From Chryseobacterium sp. G0201 (lineage in GTDB: Bacteria; Bacteroidota; Bacteroidia; Flavobacteriales; Weeksellaceae), in assembly GCF_003815655.1 (NCBI RefSeq), contig NZ_CP033917.1:3906001-3970000 (forward strand): DNA of 64,000 nt. Reading direction: 5' to 3'. A program made the position numbers and the translations under genes. The notes under the pieces are model-generated. The model was not told where the DNA came from, ran no database searches, and saw only the letters and a list, made by a program, of their open reading frames with translations. The stretch's first letter is position 1. Every line of letters starts with the position of its first letter. Of this stretch, positions 17,729-24,796 are shown one piece after another.

Positions 17729-18985
17729 ATGAACATTAACTTTACAACAGCCACATTTAGGGATTTTGAGAATATTCCAGATTATAATATATCTCAAAGA
17801 GCGGAAATTTTTTATGAATTTTTAGAGTACATGAAGTCCAACGGGCACATGAATTACAGATTGAAAAATACTACAGGAACAAACTCTTTAGTTCATGTAA
17901 ATATTGCCAATCAGGATAGAGAATATGTAAGTTTTGTTTCCAGTGATTATTTAGGATTTACACAACATCCGAAAGTAAAACAGGCCGCAATTGATGGAAT
18001 TGAAAAATATGGAACCGGAACAGGAGCAACACCACTTATCGGAGGATATTTTGATTATCATAATGATCTGGAAAAAAAGATTTCTTCTTTTTTTGGAAGA
18101 AATGAGGAGGAAGCAGTCGTTTTTACTACGGGATATACGGCTAATAGCGCTACATTGCAGTGTTTAATGCAAAAAGAGGATATCGCTATTTTAGATATGG
18201 CAATACATGCAAGTGTGCATGAGGGGTGTGCTTACACGAATAAAAAGACCTTTCCTCATAATAATTTAGAAGCTTTGGAACATATTTTGAAGACTTCAGA
18301 AAACCTTTATCGTACAAAACTCGTAGTTATAGATGGAGTGTATTCACAAGATGGGGATACTTCGCATGTAAAAGAGATTTATGCGTTAGTAAAAAAGTAT
18401 AATGCTTTTTTAATGGTAGATGATGTACATGGAGTAGGGATTTTAGGAGAAACGGGAAGAGGAACGCTTGAAGAAGCCGATCTATTGGATAAAATAGACA
18501 TTATTACGGGAACGTTTAGTAAGACTTTCGGAAATTTGGGGGGATATGTGATTGCAGATAAAAAAATAGCGGCAATTTTGAGATTCCAGTCTAAACAACA
18601 GATTTTTTCTGCAACGGCACCGCCTTCTTCTGCAGGAATTATTAAGGCTATTGAACTAATTGATGAAGAGCCGATTTGGAGACAGAAGCTTTGGGAAAAT
18701 ATTAATTATTTCAAAAAAGGCTTAGACGATTTGGGTCTGGATACAGGAGTTACACGTTCTGCGATCGTTCCGGTTAAAATTGGAGATCCTTATGTAACGG
18801 GAGACGTTGGAAGACTACTCATTGAAAGAGGGATTTATACAAACCCTATTTTATATCCTGCTGTTCCTAGGAAAGATGCTCGTATCAGAATGAGTGTAAT
18901 GGCCAGACATGAAAAAGAACATCTTGATAAAACGCTCAATGCGTTTGAAGATATAAACAAAAAATTGCATATTGCAAAAAAATAA
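17729..18985 (+). CDS. Alpha-oxoamine synthase (serine palmitoyltransferase / cysteate acyltransferase type)
   Basis: The product has 418 residues from the ATG at 17729; a TTG 30 bases upstream is less likely because AAGGA stands just before this ATG. It is a fold-type I PLP enzyme of the AONS/KBL/SPT group: SSDYLGFTQHPKV, GTGTGATPLIGGYFDYHNDL, a DDVHGVGILGETGRG segment and the PLP-lysine motif TGTFSKTFGNLGGY. The family joins an amino acid to a fatty acyl thioester with loss of CO2. In Chryseobacterium relatives members make sphingolipid (from serine) or sulfonolipid precursors (from cysteate); the substrate cannot be decided by eye. No biotin genes are nearby, which argues against BioF. A TetR-family gene follows 15 bases later. 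Confidence 0.78.
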   Translation: MNINFTTATFRDFENIPDYNISQRAEIFYEFLEYMKSNGHMNYRLKNTTGTNSLVHVNIANQDREYVSFVSSDYLGFTQHPKVKQAAIDGIEKYGTGTGATPLIGGYFDYHNDLEKKISSFFGRNEEEAVVFTTGYTANSATLQCLMQKEDIAILDMAIHASVHEGCAYTNKKTFPHNNLEALEHILKTSENLYRTKLVVIDGVYSQDGDTSHVKEIYALVKKYNAFLMVDDVHGVGILGETGRGTLEEADLLDKIDIITGTFSKTFGNLGGYVIADKKIAAILRFQSKQQIFSATAPPSSAGIIKAIELIDEEPIWRQKLWENINYFKKGLDDLGLDTGVTRSAIVPVKIGDPYVTGDVGRLLIERGIYTNPILYPAVPRKDARIRMSVMARHEKEHLDKTLNAFEDINKKLHIAKK

Positions 18986-19000
18986 AATAATACTAGTATT

Positions 19001-19630
19001 ATGCCCAGAAAAGTTGTTCAAGGTCCCATCAGGGACAAAGAAAAAACTAAACAGAAATTACTTGCCGCAGTTGGTAAAATTTTAAGAGTAAAAGGTTACT
19101 CTGGTTTAAAAGTAAGTAAGATCGCAGCCGTTGCAGGTTTCGACAAAAAACTTATCTATGAATATTTTGGAAGTACTGATAAGTTGATCGATGAATATAT
19201 CAAATCTCAGGATTATTGGACAAAATTTAATCAAAATGTAGAAGTTGATATTTCAGACGGAGGTAAAGAATTATCTAAAATAGCTTTACTTAACCAGTTT
19301 GATAGCTTGAAGAAGAATAAAGAACTTCAGAAGATTATTCTTTGGGAACTTTCAGAAAGTAAGCCAATTCTTAGAAAATTAGTAGAGCAGCGTGAAGAAG
19401 TGGGAGATATGTTGTTTCAGCATATTACAGACCCTCACTTTGGCGAAAATGCGACTAGATACAGGGCAATTATGGCGTTAATTATTTCTGGAGCATATTA
19501 CTTAAATCTTTATACAGGTTACAACGCAAACAAATTTTGCGGTATTGATATGAAGACTGACGAAGGTAGAGCAGAAATCGAAAAAGCTATTGTTGAATTG
19601 ATCGACTTTGCTTACGAAGATAAAAAATAA
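19001..19630 (+). CDS. TetR-family transcriptional regulator
   Basis: The product has 209 residues. The N-terminal helix-turn-helix is clear (KIAAVAGFDKKLIYEYFGST) after a basic start (MPRKVVQGPIRDKEKTKQKL). The C-terminal ligand domain ends with a segment rich in aromatic residues (IISGAYYLNLYTGYNANKF). It begins 15 bases after the alpha-oxoamine synthase gene and is probably co-transcribed with it; lipid-responsive TetR regulators often sit beside lipid genes, so regulation of that gene is a reasonable guess. No terminator separates it clearly from dnaX. Confidence 0.82.
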   Translation: MPRKVVQGPIRDKEKTKQKLLAAVGKILRVKGYSGLKVSKIAAVAGFDKKLIYEYFGSTDKLIDEYIKSQDYWTKFNQNVEVDISDGGKELSKIALLNQFDSLKKNKELQKIILWELSESKPILRKLVEQREEVGDMLFQHITDPHFGENATRYRAIMALIISGAYYLNLYTGYNANKFCGIDMKTDEGRAEIEKAIVELIDFAYEDKK

Positions 19631-19726
19631 TATGTTTGAAGTTTTCCATTTGTACAAAAGCGGGATTATATGAAATTTTGAAAATTTAAATTTTCAAATT
19701 AGAACAATATTTCTTATTTTTGACCA

Positions 19727-20812
19727 ATGGAAAATTTCATCGTATCTGCAAGAAAATATCGCCCACAAGAGTTTGACACGGTTGTTGGGCAATCTCATAT
19801 TACAGATACTTTAGAACATGCAATTGAAGAAAATCAGTTGGCTCAGGCTTTACTGTTTTGTGGACCTCGAGGCGTTGGTAAAACTACATGTGCCAGAATT
19901 TTGGCAAGAAAGATCAACGAAAAAGACGGTTCCGTTTCAGAAGATGGCTTTGCATATAATATCTATGAATTAGATGCTGCTTCCAACAACTCTGTTGATG
20001 ATATCAGAGAGTTGATAGATCAGGTGCGTTTTGCTCCTCAGGTTGGTAAATACAAGGTATATATCATCGATGAGGTACACATGCTGTCTTCTGCTGCCTT
20101 CAACGCTTTCCTTAAAACGCTGGAAGAACCTCCTGCGCATGCAATATTTATTTTGGCAACCACAGAAAAGCATAAAATTATTCCAACAATTTTATCGCGT
20201 TGTCAGATATATGATTTCAAAAGAATTGTGATTGAAGATATTCAATCGCACCTTAGAACTATTGCTCAGAAAGAAAGTATTCAATATGAAGATGATGCTT
20301 TATATTTAATCGCTCAAAAAGCCGATGGTGCTTTAAGAGACGCTCTTTCTATATTCGACAGGCTTTCTACATTTTCTCAGAAAAATATTACATTGGCAAA
20401 GGCTGCCGAAGTGCTTAATATTTTAGATTACGATCAATATCTTAATATTGTAGATCTTGCTAAGGAAAATAAAATCCCGGAAGTACTTTTTGCTTTTAAT
20501 GAAATTGTAAAAAAAGGTTTTGATTCTCATATTTTCATTGCAGGATTGGGAAATCATTTCAGAGATCTTATGATGGCTCAAAATGCTTCTACAATTGATT
20601 TAATCGAAGTAGGAGAGAAAACAAAAGCCAAATTTGTAGAGCAAGGCCAAAAATGGAACGCTCAACAATTAATAGACGGTATCGAGATTTGTAATCATGC
20701 CGATATTAATTACAAGAACTCAAAGAACCCAAGACTTACGGTAGAGATTGCGTTAATGCAATTGTCCTCATTGACGGCTAATGCTGACGTTTCTAAAAAA
20801 AAAAGTTCTTAA
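19727..20812 (+). CDS. dnaX: DNA polymerase III gamma/tau subunit, zero-frame (gamma-like) product
   Basis: The product has 361 residues and covers the three clamp-loader domains of DnaX. Walker A is GPRGVGKT (46-53), Walker B is VYIIDEVHML, then the LKTLEEPP and SRCQIYDFKR sensor segments and domain III (DLMMAQNAS, IEIC, LTVEIALMQL). The zinc-module cysteines of proteobacterial DnaX are absent, as is usual in flavobacteria. The frame stops just after a run of ten A residues (20795-20804), giving the end VSKKKSS. The -1 frame continues openly for another 208 codons with a tau-like C-terminus. So the gene either produces two proteins by slippage at the A-run or carries a 1-base indel. Confidence 0.9.
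   Translation: MENFIVSARKYRPQEFDTVVGQSHITDTLEHAIEENQLAQALLFCGPRGVGKTTCARILARKINEKDGSVSEDGFAYNIYELDAASNNSVDDIRELIDQVRFAPQVGKYKVYIIDEVHMLSSAAFNAFLKTLEEPPAHAIFILATTEKHKIIPTILSRCQIYDFKRIVIEDIQSHLRTIAQKESIQYEDDALYLIAQKADGALRDALSIFDRLSTFSQKNITLAKAAEVLNILDYDQYLNIVDLAKENKIPEVLFAFNEIVKKGFDSHIFIAGLGNHFRDLMMAQNASTIDLIEVGEKTKAKFVEQGQKWNAQQLIDGIEICNHADINYKNSKNPRLTVEIALMQLSSLTANADVSKKKSS
20795..20805 (+). promoter_or_regulatory. Slippery A10-G run in dnaX
   Basis: Ten A residues followed by G (zero frame TCT AAA AAA AAA AGT). A -1 shift here joins the zero frame to the open tau frame, and it contains the A-AAA-AAG heptamer used in E. coli dnaX. A weak bulged stem may follow (GCT..CTTC at 20818-20826 with GAAG.AGC at 20842-20849). 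Confidence 0.6.
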
Positions 20813-21429
20813 TACTAGCTCCCTTCCTTCATGAAAAGATTGAAGTAGCAATTCCGCAAAAGATAGAGGTAAAGAAAGAAGAAAAGGTTGAAAAACCTGT
20901 GATTTCTAATGAACCTCAGGAAGTTGTGATTAAAAAAACTTCCAAACCTTTATCCAGGCAAGGATCTTCTTCCGGTTTCAGTATCAATTCTTTTATGAAT
21001 AAAGAAGAGAAGGTAGAAAAAAAGGAAGATAACACGCTTGCCACAAAAACTGAAGATCTTCCACAAAATCATTTTACAGAAACCGATCTGCAAATGGAAT
21101 GGAATTTGCTATTGAAACAACTGCAATCCAAGAATACATTTGTTTTTAATGCTATTAAAGCTTTTAAATTAGTTAAAATAGACGAACATAATATTCAGGT
21201 TTCTTATCCTTCAGACTCTGCAAAAGTGGAATTTGATAAAATAAGCGGAGAATTTTTCAATCATTTCAAAAGAAAAGTACATAATTATTCTATTGAAATT
21301 GAGTACAAAAGAGACTTCGAAAGCCTTAAAATTGAGGTTGTTACGACTAAGAAGATATTCGAAAAGTTCATTGAGAAAAATCCTTTACTGAAAGATCTTG
21401 ATGATTTAATGAAGTTTGATTTGTCATAA
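20797..21429 (+). CDS. dnaX: dnaX tau-specific C-terminal part, in the -1 frame
   Basis: This frame is open from the codon after TAA at 20794-20796 and needs a -1 shift at the A-run to be joined to the gene's first part. It begins KKKFLILAPFLHEKIEV, then a charged Lys/Glu/Pro linker, then a folded C-terminal domain (TETDLQMEWNLLLKQLQSKN ... EKNPLLKDLDDLMKFDLS). Joined, DnaX would be about 565 residues, normal for a tau protein, which in E. coli binds the polymerase core and DnaB. The retained, well-conserved C-terminal domain argues that it is translated. An ATG-started fragment alone is unlikely to be useful. Confidence 0.75.
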   Translation, partial: KKKFLILAPFLHEKIEVAIPQKIEVKKEEKVEKPVISNEPQEVVIKKTSKPLSRQGSSSGFSINSFMNKEEKVEKKEDNTLATKTEDLPQNHFTETDLQMEWNLLLKQLQSKNTFVFNAIKAFKLVKIDEHNIQVSYPSDSAKVEFDKISGEFFNHFKRKVHNYSIEIEYKRDFESLKIEVVTTKKIFEKFIEKNPLLKDLDDLMKFDLS

Positions 21430-21527
21430 TTTTATATATTTGTCAAATAATTTTGGTTTAAATAACTTTTTGACAAACACAAATTATAAATTTAAATAGC
21501 TGAAAATAGAAGATTCACAACATAAAA

Positions 21528-21671
21528 GTGGAACAAACAATTTTACATAAACCTAATTCTAAAAACCTTTTTGGTTTTGCAACTGCTGATTTCTTTAGCA
21601 GTTATTTTGGTTTGTCTTTTAGCTATCTTAGAAATTTTGGAACGTATTATCGATTTTATTGGTATTACTAA
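21528..21671 (+). CDS. Aromatic-rich leader peptide upstream of DAHP synthase/chorismate mutase
   Basis: This 47-codon frame starts with GTG 21528 and stops at TAA 21669-21671. The last 33 residues hold 16 aromatic ones (8 Phe, 7 Tyr, 1 Trp); the end reads TYYRFYWYY directly before the stop. The next gene makes the first committed steps to Phe/Tyr/Trp, and a long-range RNA helix begins 4 bases after the leader stop. This is the classical layout of a leader-peptide attenuator, where ribosome stalling at aromatic codons controls a downstream RNA structure. Two small hairpins lie within the coding part (around 21562-21578 and 21581-21603). The start codon is uncertain, with no ATG in frame; the frame and the aromatic run are directly visible. 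Confidence 0.7.
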   Translation: MEQTILHKPNSKNLFGFATADFFSSYFGLSFSYLRNFGTYYRFYWYY

Positions 21672-21674
21672 CTA

Positions 21675-21770
21675 AATTTCTTTCTCAAAAAAATACAAGG
21701 AATAGATTGATTTTCTATCACAATTCCTAATCCCACTAAATTTTTTTAACGGCATTTTTTGAAAGAAATT
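21675..21770 (+). promoter_or_regulatory. Structured mRNA leader, probable attenuator
   Basis: AATTTCTTTC (21675-21684) plus A7 (21687-21693) can pair with T6-GAAAGAAATT (21755-21770): 16 base pairs with a 2-base bulge. Inside lies a second hairpin AGGAAT / ATTCCT (21698-21703 and 21723-21728) with extra TAGA/TCTA pairing, and T7 at 21741-21747. The left arm starts immediately after the leader-peptide stop, so a ribosome at the end of the leader would cover it. Whether it acts on transcription or translation is not decided by the sequence. Confidence 0.5.
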
Positions 21771-21838
21771 ATAAAGTAAATTTTATAATAACATCCCTAT
21801 TGATATAAACATTAAAAATAAATATATAAATTAACGAT

Positions 21839-22921
21839 ATGAATTTAAGTGACTTAAAAAACGACTGGATCAATGATTTCCCACAACCAATGATGATCGC
21901 AGGACCATGTAGTGCAGAAAGTGAAGCACAAATGTTGGAAACAGCAAGGAGAATTAAAGAAACAGGTGCACAGGTTCCTATTTTCCGTGCAGGAATTTGG
22001 AAACCCCGTACAAAACCGAATGGATTTGAAGGAGTAGGAGTAATCGGTCTAAACTGGTTAAAGAAAGTAAAAGAAGAATACGGTTTCAAAACGGCTACTG
22101 AAGTTGCGAATGCGCACCACGTTTTTGCGGCGTTGGAAGCTGATGTTGATATCCTTTGGATCGGAGCACGTTCTACTGTGAATCCTTTTACAGTTCAGGA
22201 AATTGCAATGGCTTTGAGAGGAACGAATAAAACAGTGTTGGTTAAAAACCCCGTAAACCCAGATTTGGCTTTATGGATCGGAGCGCTAGAAAGACTATTA
22301 GGACAAGGAATTGAAAATCTTGGAGCAATACACAGAGGTTTTTCTACATACCAAAAAACAAAATACAGAAACAACCCGAACTGGCAGATTGCATTAGATT
22401 TCAAGAGTCAGTTCCCGAATATCCCAATGTTGATCGACCCTTCTCACATCTGCGGAAACAGAACAGGTTTGGCAGGTATTACTCAGGAAGCAATGAACGT
22501 TGGTTACCAAGGTGCAATCATTGAATCTCACTGCAATCCTGATGAAGCTTGGAGTGATGCTTCTCAACAAATTACACCGGAAGTTTTAGCTGAATTGATA
22601 GGAAATTTAAAAATCAGAAACTCCGGATTGGCAGGTTTCGATGGTGAAATGGGAAGACACAGAACATTGATTTCTGATCTTGATTTCCAATTGATCGAGC
22701 TTCTTTCTCAAAGAATGAAAATTTCAGAAAAAATAGGTAAGCTTAAAAAAGAGAATGACATCGCAATCTTCCAGCCGGAACGTTGGAAAGTCATTACAGA
22801 ATACGCTACTCAGAAAGCAAAGGAAACAGGTATGTCTCAGGACTTTATTGAGAAAGTTTTCAAAGCGATTCACGAAGAATCTATTGAGGTGCAGAACAGC
22901 ATTATGATCGATAGAAAATAG
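21839..22921 (+). CDS. Bifunctional DAHP synthase / chorismate mutase
   Basis: The product has 360 residues. The N-terminal 265 residues are a KDPGal/AroG-type DAHP synthase: MMIAGPCSAESEAQM, FRAGIWKPRTKPNGF, WIGARSTVNPF, VLVKNPVNPD, IHRGFSTY, LIDPSHICGNR and IIESHCNPDEAWSDA. The last 90 residues are an AroQ-type chorismate mutase (LDFQLIELLSQRMKISEKIG, then FQPERWKVI). It condenses PEP with erythrose-4-phosphate and also converts chorismate to prephenate. The fusion is typical of Bacteroidetes and Gram-positive type Ib enzymes (mutase on the other end in Bacillus). The upstream leader peptide suggests regulation by charged aromatic tRNA. Confidence 0.93.
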   Translation: MNLSDLKNDWINDFPQPMMIAGPCSAESEAQMLETARRIKETGAQVPIFRAGIWKPRTKPNGFEGVGVIGLNWLKKVKEEYGFKTATEVANAHHVFAALEADVDILWIGARSTVNPFTVQEIAMALRGTNKTVLVKNPVNPDLALWIGALERLLGQGIENLGAIHRGFSTYQKTKYRNNPNWQIALDFKSQFPNIPMLIDPSHICGNRTGLAGITQEAMNVGYQGAIIESHCNPDEAWSDASQQITPEVLAELIGNLKIRNSGLAGFDGEMGRHRTLISDLDFQLIELLSQRMKISEKIGKLKKENDIAIFQPERWKVITEYATQKAKETGMSQDFIEKVFKAIHEESIEVQNSIMIDRK

Positions 22922-22940
22922 TTAGCAGGAAATAGATTTT

Positions 22941-23010
22941 AGGGCTTAGGGTTTAGGGAAATTAAGATGAAATATTTTTAATTATTTACTAAATCCTAAG
23001 CCCTTTTTTC
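22941..23010 (+). terminator. Long-loop inverted repeat with T-run after the DAHP synthase gene
   Basis: The arms AGGGCTTAGGGTTTA (22941-22955) and TAAATCCTAAGCCCT (22990-23004) pair at 14 of 15 positions, with a 34-base loop and a T6 directly after. It may end the transcript, or be one of the dispersed palindromic elements seen elsewhere here. Confidence 0.5.
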
Positions 23011-23025
23011 TAATTCCTAATTCCT

Positions 23026-23033
23026 TATATTTG
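23026..23033 (+). promoter_or_regulatory. -7 box of rsgA
   Basis: TATATTTG matches TAnnTTTG and ends 15 bases before the ATG at 23049. Confidence 0.5.
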
Positions 23034-23048
23034 CACCCAGTAATATAT

Positions 23049-23975
23049 ATGAAAGGAAAAATCATTAAATCTACAGGAAGTTGGTATCAGGTTTTAGAAA
23101 TGGAAACCGGTAAAATTTTCGAGGCCAGAATTCGAGGCAAATTTAAATTAATTAAAACCAGACTTACCAATCCGCTTGCTGTAGGAGACTTTGTGGAATT
23201 TCAGTTGGAACAGGATGATGTCGCTTGGATCACAAAAATAGAGCAACGACGAAATTATCTAATCAGAAAATCCGTTAACCTTTCAAAAGAAGCGCACATT
23301 ATTGCTTCCAATATTGATGTAGCCTGCTTTATTTTTACCTTAAAACATCCTGAAACATCTCTTGGTTTCTTAGACCGGTTTTTGGCATGCTGTGAAGCGT
23401 ACAATATCGAGCCTTTACTTTTGTTCAATAAAATGGATGTTTTAAATGAACCTGAAATCGAATTGGTAAAAGATATCGAGTTTGTTTATCAGGACATCGG
23501 GTACAATACCTTGGAAATATCCTCTTATTCTCAATTAAATCTAAACGATTTACAGGAACTTCTAAAAGACAGAACTTCTGTTTTCTTTGGCCATTCCGGA
23601 TGCGGAAAATCAACTTTGGTGAATGCTTTGCAGCCAGGTTTGAATATCAAAACTTCTGAAATATCAGACACTCATCTTAAAGGAAAACACACGACTACTT
23701 TTGCCCAGATGCATTTCTGGAATTTTGGTGGAAATGTTATTGATACTCCCGGAGTCCGTGAGTTTGCAATGATTGATATTGAAAAAGAAGAAGTACAACA
23801 TTATTTCCCTGAGATATTTAGAAAGAGAAAAGAATGTAAATTTCACAACTGCATGCATATTAATGAGCCAAAATGTGCTGTTCTTGATGCATTGGAAACA
23901 GGGGAAATTCAAGAAACCAGATATTCTACTTATATCAAGTTGATGGACGAAGCGGAAGAATTGTCTCAAAAATAA
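23049..23975 (+). CDS. rsgA: Ribosome small subunit-dependent GTPase A
   Basis: The product has 308 residues from the ATG at 23049; the frame extends to a TTG at 23031 but that overlaps the -7 box. It is a circularly permuted GTPase: an N-terminal OB fold (KSTGSWYQVLEMETGKIFEA), G4 FNKMD, G1 GHSGCGKST, G3 DTPGVREF, and a C-terminal zinc site (Cys-X4-His-X-Cys in CKFHNCMH, then a later Cys). It acts in late 30S subunit maturation, releasing RbfA in E. coli. It is probably a single-gene transcript. Confidence 0.93.
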   Translation: MKGKIIKSTGSWYQVLEMETGKIFEARIRGKFKLIKTRLTNPLAVGDFVEFQLEQDDVAWITKIEQRRNYLIRKSVNLSKEAHIIASNIDVACFIFTLKHPETSLGFLDRFLACCEAYNIEPLLLFNKMDVLNEPEIELVKDIEFVYQDIGYNTLEISSYSQLNLNDLQELLKDRTSVFFGHSGCGKSTLVNALQPGLNIKTSEISDTHLKGKHTTTFAQMHFWNFGGNVIDTPGVREFAMIDIEKEEVQHYFPEIFRKRKECKFHNCMHINEPKCAVLDALETGEIQETRYSTYIKLMDEAEELSQK

Positions 23976-24087
23976 ATTTACTTAATAATAACAAAATATA
24001 ATATATCCTGTTTAAAAATAATTAAACAGGAGTTTAACTATGTCATAATGTTTAGGTTGAGTGTTCTTTTTGGGGAATATTAGCCAT

Positions 24088-24112
24088 AAAAAAACCCAGC
24101 CGAAGCTGGGTA
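24088..24112 (-). terminator. Minus-strand terminator with UUCG loop
   Basis: CCCAGC-CGAA-GCTGGG (24095-24110) is preceded by A7. Read on the minus strand this is CCCAGC-TTCG-GCTGGG followed by T7, a strong terminator with a UUCG tetraloop. No minus-strand gene lies immediately to its right (ndk is on the plus strand), so its transcript is unexplained. Confidence 0.7.
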
Positions 24113-24150
24113 AAAACTAATAACCATGAAAACTCAAATTAAACATGAGA
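24111..24150. repeat. Recurring intergenic element, copy A
   Basis: It shares AAAACTAATAACCAT and a following CTCA..T.A.A...GAG half-palindrome with 27466-27500. It lies between the UUCG terminator and ndk. The rest of 23976-24289 holds no gene. Confidence 0.45.
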
Positions 24151-24258
24151 ATCGGAATAGAATAAACAATTACTGTGCCAATATTTGTTCGCTATTTCTT
24201 AATAAAAGTTATTTTTATGTTAAAAAAAAATTAAAATTAAAATCAAAAATATTTTTCG

Positions 24259-24266
24259 TAATTTTG
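24259..24266 (+). promoter_or_regulatory. -7 box of ndk
   Basis: TAATTTTG matches TAnnTTTG, 23 bases before the ndk ATG. Confidence 0.5.
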
Positions 24267-24289
24267 CGCCATTAAAAAAATATACATTT

Positions 24290-24706
24290 ATGTCTAACAT
24301 TACATTCACTATGATTAAGCCTGATGCAGTTGCAGATGGACATATCGGTGCTATATTAGGTAAAATTGCAGAAGGAGGTTTTAAGGTCAAAGCTTTGAAA
24401 TTAACTCAACTTACTGTTGCTGATGCAAAAAAATTCTATGAAGTTCATGCTGAAAGACCTTTCTACGGAGAATTGGTAGATTTCATGAGTTCTGGACCAA
24501 TCGTTGCTGCTGTTCTTGAAAAAGATAATGCTGTTGAAGATTTCAGAACATTGATCGGAGCTACAAACCCGGCTGAAGCTGCGGAAGGAACTATCAGAAA
24601 GATGTTTGCAAGAAGCATCGGAGAGAATGCTGTTCACGGTTCAGATTCTAACGAAAACGCTCTTATCGAAGCTCAATTCCATTTTTCTGGAAGAGAGATT
24701 TTCTAA
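24290..24706 (+). CDS. ndk: Nucleoside diphosphate kinase
   Basis: The product has 138 residues, the normal length. The start FTMIKPDA, the ERPFYGELVDFMSSGP segment and the catalytic histidine motif (NAVHGSDSNENA) are all present. It transfers the gamma phosphate between nucleoside triphosphates and diphosphates in the cytoplasm. It is a monocistronic gene with its own -7 box and a strong terminator. Confidence 0.97.
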   Translation: MSNITFTMIKPDAVADGHIGAILGKIAEGGFKVKALKLTQLTVADAKKFYEVHAERPFYGELVDFMSSGPIVAAVLEKDNAVEDFRTLIGATNPAEAAEGTIRKMFARSIGENAVHGSDSNENALIEAQFHFSGREIF

Positions 24707-24729
24707 TTAAGAATTTTCTTTTTTACAAT

Positions 24730-24763
24730 AAAAAATCCAGAAATTTTTTTCTGGATTTTTGTT
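24730..24763. terminator. Bidirectional terminator between ndk and the fucosidase gene
   Basis: The stem AATCCAG / CTGGATT is flanked by an A-run and T-runs. It serves the convergent genes ndk (plus) and GH29 (minus). Confidence 0.85.
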
Positions 24764-24796
24764 TTTTATGCCATACTGTCATATTGTTGACCGATT

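Noticed and set aside
20806..20835. Alternative idea that two small indels give a Ser-rich linker (SSNTSSLP..) in dnaX
   Set aside because: Needs two separate changes, whereas one -1 step at the A-run connects the frames directly.
24127..24270. ATG-started frame MKTQIKHENRN in the ndk upstream region
   Set aside because: Runs through the ndk promoter into poly-Lys; no protein character.
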